From contig DXBX01000082.1 in the NCBI GenBank assembly GCA_019116285.1, positions 1-64,000 on the forward strand: DNA of 64,000 nucleotides, given 5' to 3'. A program made the translations under genes and the position numbers. Each line of letters opens with the position of its first letter. Within the stretch, counting starts at the first letter, position 1. Below the pieces are notes generated by a model that was not told the origin of the DNA, searched no databases, and saw only the letters and a program-made list of their open reading frames with translations. Below, in pieces: positions 1 to 8,342 of this stretch. Origin of the DNA: Candidatus Bacteroides merdigallinarum. Its GTDB lineage: Bacteria; Bacteroidota; Bacteroidia; Bacteroidales; Bacteroidaceae.

Positions 1-50
1 CGAACCGGTTTTTAATGTTTCTAAAGTTGTCGGAAACTGATACTTCTTAC

Positions 51-911
51 TCATCCCAAGTAAGACTTGAGCAATTTGCTACGATTGCTTTGTCTGAGTC
101 TTCTGATGGCTTTTTCCTTAATCTGGCGGACACGTTCACGGGTCAAACCGAATTTGTCGCCGATTTCCTCCAGGGTCATTTCCTGTTGTCCGATGCCGAA
201 GAACATCTGAATGATCTCCTTCTCGCGATCGGTCAGCGTAGAAAGTGCTCTATCAATTTCCCTCGCAAGAGACTCGTTCACTAACGAGCGGTCGGCCATA
301 GGAGAGTCATCATTGACCAGCACATCCAGCAGGCTGTTGTCCTCGCCCTCCACGAAAGGCGCGTCCACCGAGATATGGCGTCCGGACACCTTCAGCGTGT
401 CGGAAATCTTGTCCACGGGAATGTCCAGCTCGTCTGCCAGCTCTTCGGGCGACGGACGGCGCTCGTTCTCCTGCTCGAACTTGGAGAAGGCCTTGCTGAT
501 CTTGTTCAGCGAACCCACCTGGTTCAAGGGCAGGCGCACGATGCGCGACTGTTCGGCCAAAGCCTGGAGAATGGACTGGCGTATCCACCATACGGCATAA
601 CTGATGAACTTGAAACCACGCGTCTCGTCGAATTTCTCGGCAGCCTTGATCAGGCCCAAGTTACCCTCGTTGATCAAGTCCGGAAGGCTAAGTCCCTGGT
701 TCTGATACTGTTTTGCCACTGATACGACGAAGCGGAGATTGGCGCGCGTCAACTTCTCCAATGCAGCACGGTCACCCTTACGGATGCGCTGGGCGAGTTC
801 AACTTCCTCTTCGACCGTAATCAAATCCTCACGGCCGATTTCCTGTAAGTACTTGTCCAGTGAAGCGCTCTCCCTGTTAGTGATACTTTTGGTAATCTTT
901 AATTGTCTCAT
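51..911 (-). CDS. rpoD: Primary sigma factor RpoD (sigma-70 family, Bacteroidetes type)
   Basis: This 286-aa sigma factor directs core RNA polymerase to the TAnnTTTG promoters seen throughout the window. In order it has region 1.2 ([10 protein letters not shown], about residues 19-28), region 2 ([17 protein letters not shown] and the aromatic [14 protein letters not shown] stretch), region 3 and a region 4 helix-turn-helix ([20 protein letters not shown]). It lacks the long region 1.1/non-conserved insert of E. coli RpoD, as is normal for the Bacteroides primary sigma. It has its own TACCTTTG box on the minus strand just upstream, so it is probably transcribed alone. The assignment is firm; the only alternative is a very close paralogue. 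Confidence 0.97.
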   Translation of the reverse strand: MRQLKITKSITNRESASLDKYLQEIGREDLITVEEEVELAQRIRKGDRAALEKLTRANLRFVVSVAKQYQNQGLSLPDLINEGNLGLIKAAEKFDETRGFKFISYAVWWIRQSILQALAEQSRIVRLPLNQVGSLNKISKAFSKFEQENERRPSPEELADELDIPVDKISDTLKVSGRHISVDAPFVEGEDNSLLDVLVNDDSPMADRSLVNESLAREIDRALSTLTDREKEIIQMFFGIGQQEMTLEEIGDKFGLTRERVRQIKEKAIRRLRQSNRSKLLKSYLG

Positions 912-933
912 TCTTCAAAACATGTTTGGGGTA

Positions 934-941
934 CAAAGGTA
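934..941 (-). promoter_or_regulatory. Promoter -7 box of rpoD
   Basis: On the minus strand the bases read TACCTTTG, a match to the Bacteroides -7 consensus TAnnTTTG. It lies 23 bases upstream of the rpoD ATG, giving a short leader. The -33 element was not clearly resolved. Confidence 0.7.
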
Positions 942-1030
942 CGACAAATTGGCGAAATAGCAAGCAATTTGACGCAACTTTTTTCAAACAAAATCTTTCT
1001 GCAAAGAGTATGCCAAACAAAACGAAACAT

Positions 1031-1096
1031 TGCCCGCTCCTCCGCAAAAGATTGACCGCCCCTCCGCGAAAGATTGACTTTTTACGGGAAAAACTT
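1031..1096. repeat. 22-bp tandem repeat, two good units plus a degenerate third
   Basis: Units start at 1031, 1053 and 1075. The first two share CTCCGC, AAAGAT and TGNCCG at 22-bp spacing; the third keeps only the leading TGAC. The array sits in the divergent gap between rpoD and the next gene. It resembles the larger array at 46082-46214, where TGACCG-N-C and CCAAAG recur at the same spacing. Confidence 0.6.
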
Positions 1097-1151
1097 GTTT
1101 TTCTCCTCCCAAATCCCTACTTTTGACTTTTCAAACAGAAAAAGAAGCGAT

Positions 1152-2006
1152 ATGGCCAATCCCATCCTGCCCGGCCTGGCCGGGGCGGAGCAAGCATCGT
1201 TGTACACAAAGCTGAAGCTCTACAACGACGGACGACCCTCTTATAAGGAAACCGGGGCCTACCTGGTCGTGCTCCCCCGCCCGGGGCATGAGGCCTACTC
1301 GCTCTGGATTTTCTCTCCCCTCCCCGAGTATCAATCCATCTTCTACCTCTGCGAACTGGCCGAGGATGCCGAAGAATCGCTCCGCATGGCCAGCTCATGG
1401 TGCTTCTACTCCTCCCGCCGGCTGCTCATCGTGGAGTATAACGCCAAGCGCATGCTGAGCCGGGGCGACGACCTGGTGCCTTTCGGCAAATACCGGGGCC
1501 ACTTTCTGCACGAGGTATTGTCCGTAGACCCTGCCTACGTGGCATGGATTGCCTACAAATTCACCCCCCGCATCCCCAAACAGGAGCGATTCGTGCAGAT
1601 AGCCAAGATATATCACTCCGTACACCTGGACTTCATGCAGCGAAGGAGCCACCAAAGCCTGACGGGAAACTTCCTGGGGCGGGAAGGCGACAAAGTGGAG
1701 AACCTCACGCTGACCGTCACGCAGGTGCGCACGGAGGATGACCCCTATAAAACCCGGATGCAGGGAGACATTCCCTGCTTCCGCGTACGCCAGGTGTTAT
1801 GGCTGACAGACGCCTTGGGCAACCGGGTGACCTTCCGCCTGACAGCCCATGCACCCAGCTACGAATCGGGCGTACTCCCGGCCTTGGAGCATGCCTACAA
1901 GCCCGGCGAGGTCGTACACGTGGTATCGGCCCGCATCTGCCGCACATACACCGTGAAGAACGTGCGCTGGACACGCCTGAACTACGTGCGCCTGCATGAG
2001 CGGTAG
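1152..2006 (+). CDS. Conserved hypothetical protein with ExoX-like C-terminal motif
   Basis: A 284-aa protein, with the start placed at ATG 1152 after an A/G-rich stretch; an upstream in-frame start at 1074 would add unconserved-looking residues inside the repeat region. Residues 111-137 (FGKYRGHFLHEVL followed by DPAYVAWI) match the small C-terminal domain found after the nuclease domain in exonuclease X-like proteins and in some quorum-regulated factors. No exonuclease catalytic DEDD motifs are visible, so a nuclease role is not supported. The C-terminal ~100 residues (VENLTLTVTQVR..., FRVRQVLWLTDALGNRVTFRLT) look beta-rich. No signal peptide is seen, so it is probably cytoplasmic. Function is unknown. 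Confidence 0.8.
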   Translation: MANPILPGLAGAEQASLYTKLKLYNDGRPSYKETGAYLVVLPRPGHEAYSLWIFSPLPEYQSIFYLCELAEDAEESLRMASSWCFYSSRRLLIVEYNAKRMLSRGDDLVPFGKYRGHFLHEVLSVDPAYVAWIAYKFTPRIPKQERFVQIAKIYHSVHLDFMQRRSHQSLTGNFLGREGDKVENLTLTVTQVRTEDDPYKTRMQGDIPCFRVRQVLWLTDALGNRVTFRLTAHAPSYESGVLPALEHAYKPGEVVHVVSARICRTYTVKNVRWTRLNYVRLHER

Positions 2007-2093
2007 AGCACCGAAAAATCAAACAGGCTCTTTAGAAATCTTAATCTTACGAAAGCAAAGGCGGAAAGTCGCACGGCTTTCGATTAAATTTGC

Positions 2094-2101
2094 TATATTT
2101 G
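2094..2101 (+). promoter_or_regulatory. Promoter -7 box upstream of parA
   Basis: TATATTTG matches TAnnTTTG and lies about 140 bases upstream of parA. It is the likely promoter of the parA-parB-DUF5683-mltD run. The -33 element is weak. No perfect parS-type palindrome was seen in the leader. Confidence 0.55.
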
Positions 2102-2241
2102 TCGGCCGATAAAGGGGAAAAGTCGGACGGGTTATTAACAAAACAGGCGACTTATCAACTGTTTTTGCAATCTCCCTCCCTTTTAGCGGGTGCGAATGGA
2201 AAATTATCACTTACTTCGCCTCCGGAAAAAATTTAGAGAAT

Positions 2242-3006
2242 ATGGGAAAAATTATTGCATTGGCAAACCAGAAGGGCGGTGTGGGCAAAACCACGACCAC
2301 CATCAACCTTGCCGCCTCGCTGGCCACACTCGAAAAGAAAGTCCTGGTCGTAGACGCCGACCCGCAAGCCAACGCCTCGTCGGGCTTGGGCGTGGACATC
2401 AAGCAGGCCGATTGCACCATCTACGAATGCCTCATCGAACGTGCCGACGTGCGTAAAGCCCTGCATGACACGGACATCGACACCCTGAAGGTCATCTCCT
2501 CGCACATCAACCTGGTGGGCGCGGAAATAGAGATGCTGAACCTGAAAAACCGCGAACGCATCATGAAGGAAGTGCTGACCCCGCTGAGAGACGAGTTCGA
2601 CTACATCCTGATTGACTGTTCGCCTTCGCTGGGCCTGATCACGGTGAATGCGCTGACCGCCGCCGACTCGGTCATCATCCCCGTCCAGGCGGAATATTTT
2701 GCCCTGGAAGGCATCAGCAAGCTGCTGAACACCATCAAGATTATCAAGTCCAAGCTGAACCCGGGACTGGAAATCGAAGGTTTCTTGCTGACCATGTATG
2801 ACTCGCGCCTGCGTCAGGCCAACCAAATCTATGACGAGGTAAAGCGGCACTTCCAGGAGCTGGTGTTCAAGACCGTCATCCAGCGCAACGTCAAACTGAG
2901 TGAAGCGCCCAGCTACGGCCTGCCCACCATCTTGTATGATGCCGACTCCAGCGGTGCCAAGAACTATATGGCATTGGCCAAGGAACTGATCGACAAGAAC
3001 CAATGA
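2242..3006 (+). CDS. parA: Chromosome-partitioning ATPase ParA/Soj
   Basis: A 254-aa P-loop ATPase of the MinD/ParA family that with ParB segregates the chromosome origin. The deviant Walker A motif KGGVGKTT follows the start (MGKIIALANQKGGVGKTT). The A' motif VLVVDADPQANAS and the Walker B stretch YILIDCSPSLG are also present. The length is typical of chromosomal Soj, with no N-terminal DNA-binding extension as in plasmid type Ia ParA. parB follows after 52 bases, so the two are probably cotranscribed. There is no sign that this pair belongs to a plasmid or mobile element. Confidence 0.97.
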   Translation: MGKIIALANQKGGVGKTTTTINLAASLATLEKKVLVVDADPQANASSGLGVDIKQADCTIYECLIERADVRKALHDTDIDTLKVISSHINLVGAEIEMLNLKNRERIMKEVLTPLRDEFDYILIDCSPSLGLITVNALTAADSVIIPVQAEYFALEGISKLLNTIKIIKSKLNPGLEIEGFLLTMYDSRLRQANQIYDEVKRHFQELVFKTVIQRNVKLSEAPSYGLPTILYDADSSGAKNYMALAKELIDKNQ

Positions 3007-3058
3007 ACAATGAATGTAAAAATGACCCTAATATAATAAGAAGAAGGAAGAAAACAGT

Positions 3059-3949
3059 ATGGCACAACGAAGAAATGCGCTAGGACGCGGATTGGACGCT
3101 CTCCTCTCCATGGACGAGGTCGAGACGGAAGGCTCATCCTCCATCAACGAAGTGGAGCTGGACAAGATTGCCGTCAATCCCAACCAACCCCGGCGGGATT
3201 TTGATCCCGTAGCCTTGCAGGAACTGGCTGATTCCATTGCCGAGATCGGCATTATCCAGCCTGTCACCCTGCGCCAGACGGGCGACGACACCTACCAGCT
3301 CATCGCCGGCGAACGACGCTTCCGCGCCTCGCAACTGGCCGGCCTGAGAACCATACCTGCCTATATCCGCACCGCCGATGATGAGAATGTGATGGAAATG
3401 GCCCTCATCGAGAACATCCAGCGCGAAGACCTCAACTCGGTGGAAATCGCCCTGGCCTACCAGCACCTCATCGACCAGTACGGACTGACGCAAGAGCGCC
3501 TGAGCGAGCGCGTGGGCAAGAAACGCACCACCATCGCCAACTATCTGCGCCTGCTCAAATTGCCTGCCCCTATCCAGATTGGCCTGCAGAACAAGCAGAT
3601 AGACATGGGACATGCGCGCGCCCTGCTCACCCTGGACGATCCCAAGCTGCAAGTCAAGGTCTACGAGGAAATCATCCAGCACAACTACTCGGTTCGCAAG
3701 GTGGAGGAGATTGTCAAGGCACTGAGCGAAGGAGAGGCTGTCAAGAGCGGCGGACGCAAGATCGCTCCGCGCCAAGCACGCCTGCCAGAAGAGTTTAACC
3801 TGCTGAAACAACAGCTCTCCGGCTTCTTCAATGCCAAGGTCCAACTGACCTGCTCGGAGAAAGGGAAAGGAAAAATCAGCATCCCCTTCAACAACGAAGA
3901 AGAACTGGAGCGCATCATTGGCATATTCGACACGCTGAAAAACAAATGA
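3059..3949 (+). CDS. parB: Chromosome-partitioning protein ParB/Spo0J
   Basis: A 296-aa ParB that binds parS sites and forms the CTP-gated clamp acted on by ParA. The N-terminal ParB/Srx domain carries GERRFRAS (CTP-binding box) and ENIQREDLN; the central KorB-type helix-turn-helix includes RLSERVGKKRTTIANYLRLLKLP; a basic linker (GGRKIAPRQARLP) leads to a C-terminal dimerisation domain. The stop overlaps the next start (ATGA), so translation is probably coupled to the DUF5683 gene. Confidence 0.96.
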   Translation: MAQRRNALGRGLDALLSMDEVETEGSSSINEVELDKIAVNPNQPRRDFDPVALQELADSIAEIGIIQPVTLRQTGDDTYQLIAGERRFRASQLAGLRTIPAYIRTADDENVMEMALIENIQREDLNSVEIALAYQHLIDQYGLTQERLSERVGKKRTTIANYLRLLKLPAPIQIGLQNKQIDMGHARALLTLDDPKLQVKVYEEIIQHNYSVRKVEEIVKALSEGEAVKSGGRKIAPRQARLPEEFNLLKQQLSGFFNAKVQLTCSEKGKGKISIPFNNEEELERIIGIFDTLKNK

Positions 3950-4794
3950 TAAGAAAGAAAGGAAACCATACCTATCGCCACATCCTGACGACCCTGCTGC
4001 TCTGTCTTGTGCAAGCGGCAGGGATTGCCGTATATGGACAGGACCATCCACGGGCCGCCCAAAAACGTGCACACACCCTGCAAACAGACTCGTTGAGACG
4101 CCCCCTACTCCCGCTGCAGAGGGATACACTCACCCGGGTGCAGACCGACTCGCTGGAGCGGGCGCAGGCGGACAGCATTGCTTCGGAAAACAAACGGAAA
4201 ATGCTGGAGATGACCGCCGCTCCGCAAATGAAAGAGCCGAAAGCTCCTACGGACAGCCTCTCGCGCGAAATGAAGCGCAAATTGTGGGTGCCCAACCCGG
4301 TTCGTGCCACGTGGATGGCCCTCATCTTCCCCGGAGGCGGACAAATCTACAACCGAAAGTACTGGAAACTCCCCATCTTCTATGGTGGCTTTGCGGGATG
4401 TGCCTACGCCCTGACATGGAATGGCAAGATGTATCGCGACTACTTCAACGCCTACCGCGATGTGGCCAACGGCAACCTTACTTCGAGCAACGTCACCGAC
4501 CTGCTCCCCCCGAACTACCTCAATCAAGTGTCGGAGAGCCAACTCCTGGAGACGCTCCGCCGCCGCAAGGATACGTACCGCCGATACCGCGACCTCAGTA
4601 TCTTTGCCTTCATAGCGGTCTACCTGCTTTCCGTGGTAGATGCTTACGTAGATGCCGAATTGTCCAATTTCGACATTACGCCCGACCTGAGCATGCGGGT
4701 AGAGCCGGCCGTCATCGATGCACAAACCACCACCAGCGGAAACAGCTATACTTCCGGCAAGTCCGTGGGGCTGCAATGCAGCTTCCGGTTCTGA
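3946..4794 (+). CDS. DUF5683 membrane protein
   Basis: A 282-aa protein whose ATG overlaps the parB stop by four bases. It has an N-terminal hydrophobic export segment (HILTTLLLCLVQAAGIAVYG), then a polar, Ser/Asp-rich spacer. The DUF5683 core follows: RATWMALIFPGGGQIYNRKYWKLPIFYGGFAG, a loop with tyrosine- and arginine-rich segments (DTYRRYRDLSI), and a second membrane segment (FAFIAVYLLSVVDAYVDAEL). The molecular function of the family is unknown. Its position between parB and a lytic transglycosylase suggests an envelope role, but that is inference. Confidence 0.88.
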   Translation: MIRKKGNHTYRHILTTLLLCLVQAAGIAVYGQDHPRAAQKRAHTLQTDSLRRPLLPLQRDTLTRVQTDSLERAQADSIASENKRKMLEMTAAPQMKEPKAPTDSLSREMKRKLWVPNPVRATWMALIFPGGGQIYNRKYWKLPIFYGGFAGCAYALTWNGKMYRDYFNAYRDVANGNLTSSNVTDLLPPNYLNQVSESQLLETLRRRKDTYRRYRDLSIFAFIAVYLLSVVDAYVDAELSNFDITPDLSMRVEPAVIDAQTTTSGNSYTSGKSVGLQCSFRF

Positions 4795-4880
4795 TGACCG
4801 GAAACCGGGTGATTTATTAATATAAATAGGTAGCAACCCAATTTTAAACAATAACCCTCAAGGAAAAAACAGAAAAGACC

Positions 4881-6167
4881 ATGCATATCCGTACCCACTT
4901 GCCTGCCCTTGCCGCGGGCTTCCTACTTCTCTTTGCTCCCGCCCACTCTACCCGGGCACAAGAAAGCGTAGACATCCTCATCAACGAGGACGGAACCTCG
5001 CGAACAGAATCCATCGACCTGCCTCCCAGCATGACCTATCCCCTGGACAGCCTGCTGAATGACTGGAAAGCAAAGACCTATATCGACCTGGGTAAGGACT
5101 GCAGCACCTCGCACATCAACCCGACTTTCCCTGATTCGGTCTACATAGACCGCCTCGCGCGTATGCCGGTCCTCATGGAGATGCCCTACAACGACATTGT
5201 GCGCAAGTTCATCGACACTTATACGGGACGTCTGCGTACACATGTGTCTTTCATGCTCAGTGCATGCAACTTCTACATGCCCCTGTTCGAAGAGGCGCTG
5301 GACGCTTACGGCCTGCCTATCGAGCTGAAGTACCTGCCCATCATCGAATCGGCCCTCAATCCTTCAGCGGTATCACGTGCCGGAGCCACCGGCCTGTGGC
5401 AATTCATGCTCAGCACCGGCAAACTCTATGGCCTGGAAAGCAACAGCCTGGTGGACGAGCGTCGCGACCCCATCAAAGCCACCTGGGCCGCCGCCCGCTA
5501 CCTGAAGGATATGTATGACATCTATCACGACTGGAACCTGGTGATTGCCGCCTACAACTGCGGCCCCGGCAACATCAACAAAGCCATCCGGCGTGCCGAC
5601 GGTAAGACGGACTATTGGGAAATCTATCGCTACCTGCCCCGCGAGACGCGCGGCTACGTCCCTGCCTTCATCGCAGCCAATTATGTCATGACCTACTATT
5701 GCAAGCATAACATCTGCCCCATGGAGACCAACATCCCCAAGGCCACCGATACGGTACAAGTGACACGCGACCTCCACTTCCAGCAAATAGCAGACCTCTG
5801 CCACGTTCCCCTGGACGAAATCAAGAATCTCAACCCCCAATACAAGCGCAACATCATCCCCGGCCTCAGCAAGCCGCGTACGCTGCGCCTGCCTACCGAG
5901 GCTATCAGCGCGTTCCTGGACCTGCAAGACACCATTTATGCCCACCGTGCCTCGGAGTTCTTCAAAAACCGACGCACCGTCGCAGTAGCAGGCCAAGGTT
6001 CCTCCGGTTCGACAGAAGGCAACCTGACCTGGTATCGCATCCGCCAAGGCGATACCTTGGGAGGCATTGCCCGTAAGTTTGGGGTCAGCGTCCGCCAACT
6101 CCGCCGTTGGAACGGCCTGCGTGGCAACAATATCCGCGCCGGACGAAGACTAAAAATCTACCGATAA
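4881..6167 (+). CDS. mltD: Membrane-bound lytic murein transglycosylase D-like with LysM
   Basis: A 428-aa exported peptidoglycan-cleaving enzyme. Residues 1-26 form a signal peptide ending in a TRAQ-like site. The SLT domain spans about 120-260, with the catalytic glutamate E156 in YLPIIESALNPSAVS, then GATGLWQFM and AAYNCGPGNINKAI. One LysM peptidoglycan-binding motif lies at the C-terminus (YRIRQGDTLGGIARKFGVSV...RLKIY); many MltD proteins carry two or more. It lies about 86 bases after the DUF5683 gene and probably ends the parAB transcript. Confidence 0.94.
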   Translation: MHIRTHLPALAAGFLLLFAPAHSTRAQESVDILINEDGTSRTESIDLPPSMTYPLDSLLNDWKAKTYIDLGKDCSTSHINPTFPDSVYIDRLARMPVLMEMPYNDIVRKFIDTYTGRLRTHVSFMLSACNFYMPLFEEALDAYGLPIELKYLPIIESALNPSAVSRAGATGLWQFMLSTGKLYGLESNSLVDERRDPIKATWAAARYLKDMYDIYHDWNLVIAAYNCGPGNINKAIRRADGKTDYWEIYRYLPRETRGYVPAFIAANYVMTYYCKHNICPMETNIPKATDTVQVTRDLHFQQIADLCHVPLDEIKNLNPQYKRNIIPGLSKPRTLRLPTEAISAFLDLQDTIYAHRASEFFKNRRTVAVAGQGSSGSTEGNLTWYRIRQGDTLGGIARKFGVSVRQLRRWNGLRGNNIRAGRRLKIYR

Positions 6168-6211
6168 AGAAAAAAAATTCCCCAAACGCTTGCAGATTCA
6201 AAAAAAAGGCG

Positions 6212-6219
6212 TACCTTTG
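6212..6219 (+). promoter_or_regulatory. Promoter -7 box of tRNA-Asp
   Basis: TACCTTTG matches the Bacteroides -7 consensus, with a TTG at 6190-6192 about 20 bases upstream as a plausible -33 element. It lies about 50 bases before the tRNA 5' end. Confidence 0.7.
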
Positions 6220-6269
6220 CACCCGAAATCAAAAAACAACCACTTCCAAGTGAAGTGAAAGCCCCAAAA

Positions 6270-6344
6270 GGTGCGGTAGTTCAGCCTGGTTAGAATACAT
6301 GCCTGTCACGCATGGGGTCGCGGGTTCGAGTCCCGTCCGCACCG
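6270..6344 (+). tRNA. tRNA-Asp (anticodon GTC)
   Basis: A 75-nt cloverleaf. The acceptor arm GGTGCGG pairs with CCGCACC, with a G discriminator at 6344. The anticodon loop CTGTCAC puts GTC at 6305-6307. The T arm carries GGTTCGAGTCC. The 3' CCA is not encoded (the next bases are CTA), as is usual in this phylum. The G discriminator and GTC anticodon agree with aspartate identity. Confidence 0.95.
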
Positions 6345-6379
6345 CTAAAAGCATTGAAAATCAATGTCTTACAGAACGA

Positions 6380-6419
6380 ATACCCAACTTTACATCTCCC
6401 AAAATGTAGAGTTGGGTAT
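6380..6419 (+). terminator. Hairpin terminator after tRNA-Asp
   Basis: Arms 6380-6395 and 6404-6419 (ATACCCAACT... / ...AGTTGGGTAT) pair with one mismatch around an 8-base loop, followed by an A/T-rich tail. It lies 35 bases after the tRNA and just before the next small gene. Confidence 0.65.
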
Positions 6420-6436
6420 ATTAATTTATAATACAA

Positions 6437-6805
6437 ATGAAAGCAGTAAGTAATGTTGTTCGTTTCTTGCCCCTGTTATTTATGCTGTGGCTTCCCTTGC
6501 AATTACCAGCTCAGGAACCTGAATATAAAGAGTGGGATAGTCATGATGTAAAAGGCTTGTATGTAGAAGTTGAAAATGAGGATGATGCAGATATTGAAGA
6601 AGATGGTAGATACTTCCAAAAATATCGCCGGTTGAGTAGTGATGTATATGAAATAGAAGTGTCAGAAAAGGTGTCTAGCAAATTATGGAAAATCAAAGGT
6701 TCTAAAATTTTTATACTTTTCCGATACAACCCATTTCTTTTTAAGTATGATGAGGGAATCTTAGAGTGGAATGGATATGGTGGAACTTTTTATGAGAAGC
6801 CATAG
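6437..6805 (+). CDS. Small secreted orphan protein
   Basis: A 122-aa protein that I do not recognise. It begins with a clear signal peptide (FLPLLFMLWLPLQLPAQ) and the mature part is acidic near the N-terminus (EVENEDDADIEEDGRYFQ), then beta-like (YEIEVSEKVSSKLWKIKGSKIFILFRYNPF). It is visibly richer in A/T than its neighbours and sits directly downstream of tRNA-Asp, a common integration site, so recent acquisition is possible; no recombinase is nearby. It is probably periplasmic or surface exposed. Confidence 0.6.
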   Translation: MKAVSNVVRFLPLLFMLWLPLQLPAQEPEYKEWDSHDVKGLYVEVENEDDADIEEDGRYFQKYRRLSSDVYEIEVSEKVSSKLWKIKGSKIFILFRYNPFLFKYDEGILEWNGYGGTFYEKP

Positions 6806-6837
6806 CTGAATAAGTTCCCGATACTGCTTAAAAGTTC

Positions 6838-6921
6838 TATTTCCAGCCTGGAAATGTGTATTTCTAGGTTGGAAATGTACATTTTTAGGTTGGAAATGTA
6901 TATTTCCAGGCTGGAAATAGA
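6838..6921. repeat. Composite palindromic element, copy 1 (4 x 21 bp)
   Basis: Four consecutive 21-bp units start at 6838, 6859, 6880 and 6901. The first and last contain perfect 15-base palindromes (TTTCCAGCCTGGAAA / TTTCCAGGCTGGAAA); the middle two are degenerate. The right flank to about 6957 (GAGTTTTCTCC, then CGGCAACTTTTTCAGCGGC) closely matches the flank of the copy at 38994. The left flank (GCTTAAAAGTTC) is a decayed partner. Other copies are at 22851-22934 and 38994-39077. Confidence 0.85.
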
Positions 6922-7023
6922 GTTTTCTCCTTGTTTCGGCAACTTTTTCAGCGGCTTTCGATGGTTATTTGCCACGTAATAACCGATTATTCAGACGGCA
7001 TTGCTTTCTATACAAATAATCCC

Positions 7024-7031
7024 TACCTTTG
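7024..7031 (+). promoter_or_regulatory. Promoter -7 box of the lactonase-like gene
   Basis: TACCTTTG with TTG at 7001-7003 about 20 bases upstream, a good Bacteroides-type promoter, 24 bases before the ATG at 7055. Confidence 0.7.
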
Positions 7032-7054
7032 CACAAACATAGATCAACAAAACA

Positions 7055-8158
7055 ATGAAAACTCTTTTGTATTTCCTCTCCGCCCTCTGTATCGGTGCCT
7101 CTGCACCCCAAGTTGCCGACACACATGCCGACGAACTGAACTTGCTGGTAGGCACCTACACCCACGGAACGAGTAAAGGCATCTACACCTTCCGTTTCAA
7201 CCAACAAACCGGAGAGAGCCGCCCATTGGATTCACTCACCTTGCCTCACCCGTCTTTTCTCACGGTATCCGAGGACGGGAAACATGTCTACGCCGTCAGT
7301 GAGATGAACGACCATACAGCCGCCCTCCATACGATGGCCTTCAATCCCGCCAACGGAAGCCTGCGCCTGCGGGACAAACAATGGACACGCGGCACCGAGC
7401 CCTGCCATGTTGTTGCCAATCAGGACATGGTACTGACCGCCAACTATGGCGGAGGAAGCCTGTCTGTCTTTCCGCTCCGTGCAGACGGCACAGCGGCACC
7501 TGCAGACACGCTTTTCTACGGTGAAGCCACCGGTCCGGACAAAGTACGACAACTCACGCCGCACATCCATTGTGCCATGTTCTCGCCGGATGGGAAGTAT
7601 GTCTTCGCCACCGACTTCAGCGCCGACCGCATCTTGCGGTTTACCGTCACTCCCCATGGACCGGCTCCCCTATCCTCCCCCACGGCCATTGCCATCAAGC
7701 CGGATTCGGGTCCCCGACATCTGACTTTTGCTCCGGACGGTAAACATGCCTACGTCATCGGCGAACTGTCCGGCGAAATCACCCTCTTTGCCTATGCCGA
7801 CGGCCGGCTGACCACCCTGCAAAGCATTGCTGCCGATACCACCGGAGCCCGAGGCAGTGCCGACATACATGTCAGTCCGGACGGAAAGTTCCTCTATGCC
7901 AGCAACCGGTTGAAAGAAGACGGCATCGTCGTCTTCAACATCCATCCACAAGACGGCACGCTGACAAAAATCGGCTATCAACCTACCGGCCTGCATCCAC
8001 GCAACTTCAACATCACGCCCAATGGCAAATACCTGCTAGTAGCCTGCCGCGACAGCAATGTCATCCAGGTGTTCAAGCGTAATCTGCAGACCGGTATGCT
8101 GACGGACACCGGGAAAGACATCCCGATGGACGAGCCGGTCTGCATCGCATTCCACTGA
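7055..8158 (+). CDS. Exported lactonase-family seven-bladed beta-propeller protein
   Basis: A 367-aa protein of the 6-phosphogluconolactonase/YkgB-like family. The N-terminus is a short signal peptide (MKTLLYFLSALCIGASA), so it is probably periplasmic rather than a pentose-phosphate enzyme. It then opens with LLVGTYTHGTSKGIYTFRFN and has regularly spaced blade motifs (FSPDGKYVFATD, FAPDGKHAYVIGE, VSPDGKFLYASNRL, ITPNGKYLLVAC). The conserved GPRHLTF and HPRNFNI segments are present. Substrate is unknown; lactone hydrolysis is inferred from the family. It has its own promoter and a hairpin terminator follows. Confidence 0.88.
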   Translation: MKTLLYFLSALCIGASAPQVADTHADELNLLVGTYTHGTSKGIYTFRFNQQTGESRPLDSLTLPHPSFLTVSEDGKHVYAVSEMNDHTAALHTMAFNPANGSLRLRDKQWTRGTEPCHVVANQDMVLTANYGGGSLSVFPLRADGTAAPADTLFYGEATGPDKVRQLTPHIHCAMFSPDGKYVFATDFSADRILRFTVTPHGPAPLSSPTAIAIKPDSGPRHLTFAPDGKHAYVIGELSGEITLFAYADGRLTTLQSIAADTTGARGSADIHVSPDGKFLYASNRLKEDGIVVFNIHPQDGTLTKIGYQPTGLHPRNFNITPNGKYLLVACRDSNVIQVFKRNLQTGMLTDTGKDIPMDEPVCIAFH

Positions 8159-8245
8159 AGATATACGAACCTTGCCAACTGAGTATATCTTACTTTGCCG
8201 ATACAGTATATCTCTTATTGCGATTCAAGCCAATCATCCAACAAA

Positions 8246-8275
8246 GAGGCGCGCATCCCTCCGGATGCACGCCTC
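8246..8275. terminator. Hairpin terminator between convergent genes
   Basis: Arms 8246-8258 (GAGGCGCGCATCC) and 8263-8275 (GGATGCACGCCTC) pair at 12 of 13 positions around a CTCC loop. It lies between the plus-strand lactonase gene and the minus-strand DUF6562 gene and could serve both. Confidence 0.65.
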
Positions 8276-8342
8276 GCAAACAAAACAAACAAACGGTACC
8301 GGCTCGATCCTCACGGACAGAATAGTGCCGGTGATAATTATT

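Noticed and set aside
2007-2241. parS site near parAB
   Set aside because: I saw no TGTTtCACGTGaAACA-like palindrome in this gap or elsewhere nearby; the site may lie outside the window.
6270-6960. Integrated island at tRNA-Asp
   Set aside because: No integrase, no direct repeat of the tRNA 3' end and only one odd gene; kept as a composition note rather than called as a mobile element.
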